Below, piece by piece: positions 1-10,042 of a stretch of 42,500 nt of DNA. The position numbers and the translations under genes are program-made. The stretch is from assembly GCA_012295275.1 (NCBI GenBank), contig CM022673.1, positions 1,679,605-1,722,104 of the forward strand, in the 5' to 3' direction. Below the pieces are notes generated by a model. It was not told the DNA's origin, did not search any database, and saw only the letters and a program-made list of their open reading frames with translations. Source of the DNA: Chrysomallon squamiferum. Lineage: Eukaryota > Mollusca > Gastropoda > Neomphalida > Peltospiridae. The stretch's first letter is position 1; every line of letters begins with the position of its first letter.

Positions 1-1922
1 TTCAACATGATGTTGCCTGGAGAGAAAATTTTAGAAGTCAGCCTGTTAAGTTATAAACTATTTACTGTAACACTGCAGGAAATAATTTCTGGACATTAAT
101 TATTTTAAAACAAAAAATCAGTTACAAATTTTTCCATTAAGCATTTTCTTCAACTGTTATAGTTTATTAATATTACAGTTGTAAATAAACAAGCAATTAC
201 CAATACTAATAATTAATTCACTGTAAATAGACCTTAATTTCAGATCAATGAACATTCCCTATTAAACAACTGTACTGTATATAGCCAAGCACATGCCATC
301 TTGATATACGGAACCATTTTTAAAATTCTGCCATTGAACATTTTCTCCAACACTTACTAATATTATATAAACTTATAATTTGGTTTTGCTTTTTTTGCTG
401 TAGAAAAGTGTCTACAAGACTGAACTTGACCTGAGATTAAAATTGATACCCACAATATTTCCATAAGCTTCCATTTGAACTGCTCAAATGATGACAAGGG
501 AATTAACTCTTTTAAAATATTATATTTCATATTAACTAATTTAAAACGCTGTTTTTATAAATCACATTTTCTAACTTCTTTTTTTTTAAATAAAATTTAA
601 AGAAGAAAACAAATCTTTGTTCATATTACAAGAGCTTTTGATCAAGTTAACAAAGCAATGAACACAAATTATTTTTTCTAAAAACAATCTTTCTGTCTTA
701 CCTAGATTTGTGTCTGCTCGAACGATAAGCTGTAACTTCTTGTCCACTGGTTTCAAGTGAAGATTTCCTACACCACGTTCTGTCCAAACATTATCTTTTT
801 GGTAAAATAATTTACACCTGAAAAAATTTAATAAAAATGTAATGGTCTTTGAACATGCATGATCCAATATTGGCTTCTCTAACATTTTTTTAATTGTTTT
901 TTTAAAGTGCCAGGCAAGCACCTATAGATATGACAATTTTATTGTCTGGGCAAAAAGCATGAACAAGCTTGCCTGAATCAGCTACATCCCTATCTTTTGT
1001 TTGCATTATAAAGAATATTTAAGGTTTCAATAAAACAGCAGTACTTGATTTAGATTAATTTTCCTTCATTTAAAAGAAGGAACCAAAAAAAAAAAAAAAA
1101 AAAAAAAAAAAAGGAATGTTTTGTTTTACCTGTTATTATAAATTTCACCTTCTTCTTTAATTTCTCGTTTCTCAGGCTCTGGTGGAACATATTCTTCATC
1201 ATCTCCTTCTGCAAGTAAATCATCAAATTCACTATACTTCAGAATCATCATCCCCCAATAATGGTCACTTTCAGGGGCAATGAAAAATTTAAAGTATTAT
1301 TCTATTTTCATGTAATGTGTAATTTGATTAATTAGGATCATCACCGTCACAAAAACCCAGCATAATAAATCACAATCTGCAATTATCAATCATAAAATAA
1401 GCATATTTATCATACTGTCCATGCAGGAAAATATGTGTACACACACAGGCATGCACACACCCTAAAAAAATCTAAAAAAACTTCCGAACTGTATTTGGTA
1501 TTACATAACTTATGTCTGAGATGCAATTAAATATTAAAATAAAAACACACTTTGGTGTTGAATCAAATTCCACTTACTTTCAGCCTGTGAATCCACAGAG
1601 TCTGTTTTCTGTGCAGGCTGAGCAGCAAATGAAAATGATGGTTTCAAGTCTGCTGTGTTTGTCTTGAAACTGAAACCTGGAAATGTGTTCCTGCTACTCA
1701 GGCTGGCGATGCCATTTGCTGATGTCAGACCTGTGTTTCCAAATGAACTTGTTGTACTAGTACTTGAAGATCCAAACTGAAAACCACTCAGTGTAGCTAT
1801 TAAAAAAGTACATGTAACCATAATAATAACAATTCTGATATGTATGAACAGTTAAAAGATTTTGAGAAGTAAACTATTTTTCTCTAGTTTAAATTAATTT
1901 TTGTTCTAAAAATAATATAAAT

Positions 1923-1992
<70 letters not shown>

Positions 1993-3812
1993 GTTACTTA
2001 CAATGAAACATTAACTTTCTAACTGAAATCTTATAAAATAACATGATTTTTTCAGATGTATTTTCAAAAACAAAAATGTGTAATAACTGTAATAAATAAT
2101 AATAATAATAATGAAAACAAAAAATATAATAAAATAAAAAGTAAAAATAAACAAAATTAAAACAAACTCCCCCTATGTGACTATTAATAACAATTTGAAA
2201 AATGCATAAAACAAAAAAAAACAATATAAATAATAATTAATGAAAAGAAAATATCTACAGACCTTTTTTCTCCTCACTTGTTTCTTTGGAATCCTGAGCT
2301 GCACTTTTATTATCTGACTTGGACAAAGCACTAGATTCTTTGTCTGTTTTTTCAATTGCTGCTAGATGAACTTCGTAATCTTTAAAAACAGGAGTCAATA
2401 TACAGAAAGGATTTTTCTCTACGTGCTGTCTGATCCAAGCTAAAACACTTTCATTAAGGTTTTTCAGATCCTGGAAATACTGAGAACTTTTCTTACTCAT
2501 TTCTGTCATTCCATTTGCTGCGTTACCTGTCTTCATAGAAAATATGCCACTTGTTGCAGTCTGATTACTCTCTGAAGATTTTCCTGTGTTATCAGACTTG
2601 TTAGGTTTCAGAGCAAAGCTCGAAAATCCAGTAAAAGAACCAGGATTGGCAGCCTAATGGAAAAAAAATAATAATAAAAAAAAATAAAAAAATAAAAATA
2701 AATAAAAATAAACTAAAATATATTTTAAAAATCCAACAAAAAACCCACAAAAAATTAAAAAAAAAAAAATAATAATAATAATTTTTAAAATATATAAATA
2801 AACCTCATATTTAAAAATAAGTTACTTGTTACTGCTATTAACATCTAAAAAAAAATAATTCAATTTTTGATAAAAATATAAATAAAATCTGTATAACTAG
2901 GCTCGGATGATAAAAGGGATACTGAAAACGTTACCACATATTTGTTTAAAATTACTATTTAGTAATTTACACAGAACTGTAAATCTCAAAAGCCAAACAT
3001 AGAATATAAAATGAAATATAAAATTCAGGCATAATAAATCAATGTAATAGGCTGATTTTTTTTTTTTTAAATGCATAAGAGGTAATGGATTACATAATTA
3101 ACCAGTTGGCATTCCTGTTGATTTGTCTGTCATTCCAGTTACATACTAGTTGTAAAGATCTTCAGAAATATGGAACATGAAGTACTATTTTGAAAAAATG
3201 ATGAACTTTTTTTCTTTCTTTTTCCAACAGATACTGTTCCATGAGGTAACATAATTGCTATGGAAAAAAAATGTATTACGGAAAATCAGTTTAAATGAAA
3301 CCTTTTTTTTTTTTTAAAATGCAGGTTATAGATTGAATAAAGATTCAGTATTTTCAGATGCCTACCCCTTCTTCAGAAACTCCTCTTCGTTTTGCTTTCT
3401 TGATCTGACGATTGCTAATAACATCCTGAGGAGCCTGCTTGAAAACTCCAGCCTAAATAAAATAAAATAATTAAATAAAATAAATATTAATTTTTTTCTT
3501 TGTAAAGGCCGATATAAATGCATGAGAAAAACAAAAAGATAGCGGATTATCATTATTTTACCAGTTAAAGTAAGATAAGGAGGATTTTACGCTTACAGAA
3601 ACAATAATTTCAAGAATTTAATTCTCCTGTTGCCAAATGTCTCTTTCAAATAGGTTTTAGCAGGTCTTACTTCATTCTCATTTCAGTTGTCAAAGGTTAT
3701 TATTATTATTATTATAAATGTGTATTTAAATAACTGTATAAACCTCTTCAGGTTCTTCTGCTTCGTCCCAGTTTCTGTCAGTCAAGTAAATTTTAGCTGC
3801 TCGTTTGGCCAT
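1..3812 (-). CDS. NUP50: NUP50-like nucleoporin (5' part, seven exons, 3' end outside window)
   Basis: Nuclear-pore basket nucleoporin that binds importin-alpha and Ran-GTP and helps cargo release. Coding exons on the minus strand, in order: 3812-3744, 3452-3366, 2653-2263, 1796-1578, 1208-1130, 817-702, 16-1; all borders are GT/AG and phases match, giving 325 complete codons. Residues 1-23 carry the family N-terminus (MAKR, then LTDRNWD), followed by the basic stretch KKAKRR at 41-46. The NUP50 core is at about 120-153 ([10 protein letters not shown], then TPVFKDYE). FG-type motifs lie at 190-235 (FQFG, FPGFSF, FSFAA). The Ran-binding domain begins near 257 and reads [26 protein letters not shown] before the window edge. 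Vertebrate NUP50 is about 470 residues, so roughly 100 or more should follow. The start is the first ATG after an acceptor-like AG at 3821-3822, so an upstream noncoding exon is likely. Introns of 291-712 nt hold only AT-rich sequence and microsatellites. Confidence 0.93.
702..1208 (-). CDS. NUP50: NUP50 exons 5-6: start of Ran-binding domain
   Basis: Exon 5 (1208-1130, 79 nt) encodes an acidic linker with [14 protein letters not shown] that opens a RanBP1-type domain. Exon 6 (817-702, 116 nt) encodes its central strands with [14 protein letters not shown] and RADTNLG. The join restores an arginine codon (AG|G), and exon 6 ends on one base of a glycine codon completed by the partial exon at 16-1, which reads on as NIML. 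The intron between exons 5 and 6 has a 28-base A run (a T run in the transcript). Confidence 0.9.
1085..1112. repeat. A28 homopolymer in NUP50 intron 5
   Basis: Uninterrupted run of 28 A on the plus strand, 17 nt past the exon 5 donor; it is a poly-T in the NUP50 transcript. It could be slippage-prone or an old retroposon tail, but no target-site duplication is visible. Confidence 0.95.
1927..1990. repeat. (AG)n microsatellite, about 31 units
   Basis: Perfect AG dinucleotide array in NUP50 intron 3; it is (CT)n in the sense of the gene, a pyrimidine tract about 130 nt upstream of the exon 4 acceptor. Confidence 0.97.
2654..2790. repeat. A-rich low-complexity block (AAAAT/AAT units)
   Basis: Directly upstream (in transcript sense) of NUP50 exon 3: imperfect AAAAT, AAT and A-run sequence. 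It supplies a T-rich tract to the acceptor at 2654-2655. No other feature seen. Confidence 0.85.
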
Positions 3813-3820
3813 TTTGTTAT
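3813..3820 (-). other. NUP50: Probable 5' UTR remnant upstream of the NUP50 ATG
   Basis: On the minus strand a pyrimidine-rich stretch with TTCTTCTATTTG leads to an AG at 3822-3821, eight bases before the ATG. This looks like a splice acceptor, placing the rest of the 5' UTR in one or more upstream exons. Inferred from the sequence only. Confidence 0.45.
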
Positions 3821-5469
3821 CTATTAATCAAATAGAAGAAGTTGAATATTTATGAATCTACTAAAGCAAATCATTCTGAAAAAAGGTGGAATCTAAAGAA
3901 AATTTTATTGTGACAGCTTGTTTCAGTAATTATTTTATTTGTTCATTTTTTTTTAAAATTCACTAACATTCTGTGTTTTAATAAATATACAAAAGTCAAA
4001 TGTAACAAATATTACCTCTAACACAATCAGAACATTAATACAATAATAACTGAACTGTTCAAACAATTAAAACTATTTCAGTTTTACACAATCTGTCTTT
4101 AAAAAAGTTAAATAATAATTAATGATGTAAAGAAAAGAACTTCTAGGAATCCATCGTGATCTATTAACAAATGTGAGAAAATGTCTGACACATACATAGT
4201 TAAACCAAAAAAAAATAATTAAAATTAAAATTCATTTCTTATAAATAATTAATAATAGTGCTTCTTAGTCTATCTCAAATCATTTATAATCTAATCTGAA
4301 TATTAATGTTACCACTTTCTAACATTTTCAAATGCTTTATAAACACTTTTAAAAATAAATAATTCAAAAAAAAGATGTGCATCACACAATGAAATAATCC
4401 TTACAATTTTTCATTTGTAACATACTAATTTAGTGATAGAAAACATTAGAAGTATAAAATGGCTAGATTACTGGCAAGGAAAATACTTATAAAACTTATA
4501 AAGAAAACTATAACATATATAAATGATAACAAAACAGTTCTTTACTATTTACACTTAATTTCTTTTATTACTGGTTAGGCACATCAAACTAATTTACTAT
4601 AATCATTTTGGCATAACTAATTGTATATTAAATACTTTGTAAAGCTCGGTGCTGTGTATGGTTTATGGGATCTTCTTGACCAGTGTTTCCTGTTTGAGAT
4701 CAGACCTATGATTCACATTTGCATATACCAGGAAATAAATATTAATCAATCTTTATAAAACTACTTTTACACATTTTACATCCATTATTATATTATAATG
4801 CAGAATTGGGTCAATTACGTTTGAAAGTCTGACACTGAACTTAATTCTCTTTGTCTGTGACTTGCAGAAATCTTTGAATTTACATTGTTTTATCCCGACA
4901 ATTCCAAATTAAATAACTTCCTTAAAAAAAAAAACCCAAAAAACAAATGTTAACAAATACAATGTTTTACATTCGACATAAACAGTGACCAGTGTAATAT
5001 GAGTCTAGTTACTTTCAAATTGAAAGGATCTTAAACAACTTAAGCTTATATTTAACAAAATTACCTCTAGTGGCTCTACGTCTGCAGAAGTTTTGTATAT
5101 TATAATATTAATATTCATTTACTGAATATTTTTTATGTTGCAGTAAAATCCTTTTATCTTATTTTTTTTTTATACATTAATTCACTCGAAAGGATTACGT
5201 TTTAAGTATTAAATCGTACGCAAATTATAAATAATTAACATTTAATGAACATTATAATATTATATATCATATGGGTCAGATTTATAATTTAGTACTTTTC
5301 AATGGTACGAAGTATCTACAAAACGTAAGATCAAAGATTATTTCTAAACTGTAAAAATTAAAATAAAATATTACTCTTTGTTTCCACTATCTCATTTGTC
5401 TCTTCCAAAAGGTGATTATGAATGCTGTTTTTCGTACCGGCTACTTGGACAGAACATAACTATACACAA

Positions 5470-5580
5470 CTGTCAGGTGCACATGGTTGCCGCCATTTTT
5501 TTTACCAACCTTGATTTTGTATTACTCCGCCTTTAACAAGACACTAATCTGACTTCTCGTTATAATCTATTTCCGGAAGA
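5470..5580 (-). promoter_or_regulatory. NUP50: Candidate NUP50 core promoter with YY1 and ETS motifs
   Basis: The minus strand reads AAAATGGCGGC at 5499-5489, a full match to the YY1 consensus that commonly sits at or just after the start site of housekeeping genes. About 75 nt upstream lies CCGGAAG (5573-5579), an ETS/GABP core. This pairing is typical of TATA-less housekeeping promoters. If used, the NUP50 5' UTR would be split by an intron of about 1.6 kb. Motifs are seen directly; promoter function is inferred. Confidence 0.5.
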
Positions 5581-5828
5581 GATTTCAGAAAAGGTTAAAA
5601 ATTTTATTCGTTCGTAAAGTATAATAATAGACAAAATAAAGTTTCAACATTAATATGGTGTGTATTTTTATTAAATCACAGTAAACTGTTCATTAATAAC
5701 TATACTGGATATTAAATTGAAATCGATTTCTCCTGACCTGTATAAATACTATTATATATATATTTCCTTGTGAATGAGAATGTTTTTTTAAAAATTACCC
5801 GGAATAAAGCATACATATATGCTTGACA

Positions 5829-5834
<6 letters not shown>

Positions 5835-5860
<26 letters not shown>
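5835..5860. repeat. A26 homopolymer
   Basis: Uninterrupted A run in the intergenic region; no transposon body recognised next to it. Confidence 0.95.
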
Positions 5861-5862
<2 letters not shown>

Positions 5863-6003
5863 GAGATACAATAAATAAATATATAAAAATAGAAAATCTA
5901 AAATTAACAGTATTTCATTTGTAATTAACTTTGTGAATAACAATTTAATATTTTTTCTGAATTTGTTTTACACGGAAATGCATTAAGATAAAGGGCTATA
6001 TAC

Positions 6004-6005
<2 letters not shown>

Positions 6006-6073
<68 letters not shown>
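6006..6073. repeat. (AG)n microsatellite, about 34 units
   Basis: Perfect AG array between the NUP50 promoter candidate and PHF21A. GAGA-type arrays can act near promoters, but nothing here proves it. Confidence 0.97.
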
Positions 6074-6075
<2 letters not shown>

Positions 6076-7949
6076 AATTATGTGGTATATATCTGTCAGG
6101 AAACTAATGAGCTTAAACATCAGGGCCCTAAAAGACATACCTAATGCACATTTCTTTTTTTATTTCCGTCACATAAACTTTTAATAAAAATCTGAGTTGT
6201 ATCCAGATTTATAAAACCAGTAAAGGAACACTGCCCCAGAAGAAGGTAACAGAGGTTATCCAGACCTCGTTGCTGCTTGCAAACGGTCCCCATAATTGTT
6301 CAAGCTCCAGGGACCCAAAAATGTATGTCCGCCATTGGTAGAAACTAGAATGTTTAACAGTGAACAACTTCCAGTAACATATAGGTCTAGATAGACAGAC
6401 AGATAGACAAATATAGAAAAGATATATTCCACTAGAATATGAATAACTTCCTTTTAAAGATTATCTCCTATTTAATGCTCCAATTAAGTAACGTATACTT
6501 CAGCTAAACATTCATTCATCCATAAATTGAATTCAAAACAGGTCTACTTTTTGTAAAGAATTCTCAAGTAGACAAAAATATTTGTAAAGAAGTACACACA
6601 TACACGCATATTCTCACATACGTGTGTATTATGTGATCTACAAAAGGAAATTTTTAGTGAAGTATAAATAAATAAACGAAAAACACGTTAAATAAATAAA
6701 TTACTTAAAGTATATATATATATTTTTTTATTTTCGTTACATAAACAACTTCAAAAATACATTTCTATAAGCAAGGTCTAAATGAATAGTTAATGTTTAA
6801 TATTTGTTTTTCTTTTATCATAAAAAGAGATGTAAAGAATAACACAGCAGTATGATATTATTAACCGTTAACATTTACGATAATTATACATTTTTCTTTA
6901 ATTTGTTAACAGTTTTAAATTTTAAATTATGTGCCGACTCTATAAATATATAAAGCCACAATGCCCGGATTTATATGGTTTCGATGGACTCGTTTTTCAA
7001 ATTAACTTTGCTGTTGAATTGATACTTAATTGTTTTCATTTAGTACGGTGTGAATTTCGCTTCACGCAGTCCGTGTAAGAATAATAATAAAACAAAATGT
7101 TTTTAAAAATTAAGCAACTTAAAAATGTCTTAGCTTCACCACCTCTTATTTCCAAAGCAATGGCAACCGATAATGCATGCTGCCTAGCGCTTACGTCGCT
7201 CAAGGTCACTTTCGTAGTCTTGTGAGCTTCAATTCATTTTTATTATTTCGGTTAACCTGTTGCATGCATCATGATTTTTCTAGCAATACAATTTTTTCCC
7301 TCTTTACAAGTTTTATTGCAATCTATTAACAATGGATAAGAATAAAAACGAGAGGTTGTGTTTGTATTTAGATAAAGCGAAAAACTGTAACAATATAGAA
7401 TAATTATAAAATTTGGAATAGGTAACAAAAAGTTGTGATTTTCGGATGAACGTAGCAGCAGTAAGGAACTGTTTTGATACAAGATGATGATCACAAGATA
7501 AAGTCAGATATTATCTTCAGCTGCCACCCAAGTCACACGAAATCAAATTGATGAAATAGCTGAAATGGTGTGACTGTTGCAAATATGAATTGAGAACTGC
7601 AGTTATAATCGTATTTATCTCAGTACCTATACTATGCTTTAAGCCTTTTTTTACCACTATGAAATGAGAGTTATCCGGTAAGTGAAGAACATTTTGTAAG
7701 CAGCTCTTGAAGCTTTGAGCTGCTACTTTGAGATATATAAAGATTTTTTATTTATTTTTTTGAATTTTTAAAAATTTTTTAAAAGAAGAAAAAAAAAAAA
7801 CAACCACACAAAAAAAAAAAACTACGTTGGATATGTTTTTATCAAAAAATACTTTGATTTAATATTTTGTCGATATTTTATAAACCATGCATAATAAATC
7901 TATAATTTTGCTTTTGCTTTGCTTTCTTTTAATATTACACTAGTAGTTA

Positions 7950-7955
<6 letters not shown>

Positions 7956-7983
<28 letters not shown>

Positions 7984-8020
7984 TAATAATAATAATAATA
8001 TACTAAAAAGAGTAATAAAA

Positions 8021-8051
<31 letters not shown>

Positions 8052-8080
8052 TAAATAATAAAATAAAATAAAAAGAAAAG
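7956..8080. repeat. A28, (AAT)n and (AAAAT)n compound repeat
   Basis: A homopolymer of about 28 A runs into AAT units (7981-8000) and then imperfect AAAAT pentamers (about 8019-8075). Confidence 0.9.
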
Positions 8081-8749
8081 GCATTTTGAAAAATCACGCA
8101 ATTATATTATTACGAATATATTTTTATTTTCGATTAAAATGCTTTCATTTAACACGGCATTTTTGTGGGGTGTGTCCATTACCCGTATAAAAAAGCGGAA
8201 AATTACTGAACTTTTATATAAATTTGAGACTGACTTATATCAAATAAATATTTTTCTAAGAATATTTAAACAGTACAATATTTTCACAGATATAAGTAAA
8301 CTTTCTTCTTTGCTTACTCAAAAAACTCTTAAAATCATATTTAATATTTCTATCGAAATGGTCCTGATAACTACATGCTTAATGATCAACCAAATACAAA
8401 GCAAATTGTAAAAAGTCAATTTTTCTTTGTTTTATAAATTAGTTTAAAACTACTAATTAATAACGTTTGCTAACTTAAGAAAATATCTCTCATTCTAAAT
8501 ATATATTGATTATTTGTTAAAATAACATTGCACATATGTTTGTTTTCTGTCTCTTTGGTTTGTCTCTGTTTCCCAAGAGTCTCACATTTCATAACTATAA
8601 TCCACTTTACTAGTTCAATACGTATTTACTAAAAAACGAAAATAACGTAGATGATTTTAATTAAGTTTTATTTGGCGATTATTTATTTATTTACATGTTA
8701 CTGTTATGATACTTCTTTATTATTATTTTATATGTATATTCATTCTGTC

Positions 8750-8850
8750 TGTAAGTATGTATATGTATATATAAATAAATATATCTGTATATATATACAT
8801 AACTTTTCAATACATACATACATACATATAGACACACACACACACACACG
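8750..8850. repeat. TA/TACA/CA microsatellite cluster
   Basis: Alternating TATG, TA and CATA units ending in a short CA array (about 8833-8849). Confidence 0.85.
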
Positions 8851-10042
8851 TACTGACAGTGAAAAAGGTAACATGGATGAATTTGTTATTATATGTCAAA
8901 ATTATTAAGTTGGTCAAAAATATTGTAGAACACTCCTTTTTATATGGTCAGTTTTCTTCATTTTTAATTTCATCACAGCTGTTAAAATCACTAAATTTTG
9001 TTTTATGCAGGAAAGCATGTATCGTAGTTCTTGATATGGCTACTTTGGAGCGCTGGCTTGAACTGGAAAAACCCCGACTGGAACCGATGACGTCCTAGAG
9101 AATCTTAGATAAGCCCTTCAACAATAAAGCTACAGCCTCTTTTAATAATACAATGAATACAATAATGATTAAATAAGACCGGGGGGGGGGAGAAGGAAAA
9201 CCCAGAACAAACCTCCATAAAAATAAACACACACATACAAAAACCTAAACAAAACAAAGAACAAGAACAGCAACAACAATAATAATATAATCTTTTATCG
9301 TTTATTTGTATTTATTTATTCATTTGTATAACATTTCAGTAACGTGTGTGTCATTTTTAAACTTCTAATAATTAGATTTAATATTTCCCTTTAAATACAT
9401 TCTGTAACACCTTGATTAGTTCAACGTCACGTTTCATCGTCTATTACTATTTAACGTAATACAAAGTGTTACATCATATATAATAAATATATATATCTAT
9501 TTTTAAAAAAATCAAATAATCAACAAGTTTCTCTTCTTAAATTTATACTAATTAATTAAATAGAAATATATTTCATTAAATAAATGACTATGAAATTTCT
9601 AGGATAATAATTATTATTTAAACTGAATATCAAAAAGCCGCAACCAAATCTTTCTCGAGCAAGAGCGACAACCAAACTAAAAGTTGACCGCAGCACTCTT
9701 CAATTTATCTGAAAGCAAAAATATAGTGCAACGGTCTTTCATTTTTAAAATCATCAAAATTAATATTTAATTTTGTGAAATTACAACATCTGTACACATG
9801 TATTATTTAAAGCTCCCGTGGAATTTAAATTATTCTCAGATACATTATTTCATTTTTTTGTTTCATGAACAGAACAACAACAACATTCGCGTATGAAAAT
9901 TGATTAGGCCCGGTGGTGTTTTGTACTTTCCGAGTCTAACAGTATTTGATTATTTGATTACAGTGTGGATTAACAAATTAACTAAAAACAAAATCTGGGA
10001 ATTCGACGTTGATTATATTTAGAACAGTGTGACACATTCAAG

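Larger units (their letters stand above)
3813..10042. other. Head-to-head intergenic/5' region between NUP50 and PHF21A
   Basis: About 6.2 kb between the two start codons. It should contain both promoters and any noncoding first exons. From left to right: AT-rich sequence (3.8-5.4 kb), a YY1/ETS promoter-like block (5470-5580), A26 at 5835-5860, (AG)n at 6006-6073, a GC-richer island at 6220-6345, AT-rich sequence, a second island at 7130-7240, A/AAT/AAAAT low complexity (7780-8080), CA/TA repeats (8750-8850), a third island at 9010-9130, G10 at 9181-9190, then AT-rich DNA to the PHF21A start. No open reading frame here has recognisable content. Confidence 0.7.

Noticed and set aside
1050-1232. 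Minus-strand frame overlapping NUP50 exon 5
   Set aside because: It is a different frame over the real exon, running into the poly-T of the intron.
7900-8097. Minus-strand hydrophobic frame with phenylalanine runs
   Set aside because: Translation of A28/AAAAT repeats read on the opposite strand; not a membrane protein.
8859-9098. 79-codon plus-strand frame ending in the GC-richer island
   Set aside because: First half is AT-rich noise; the tail matches no family I know. Kept only as an island finding.
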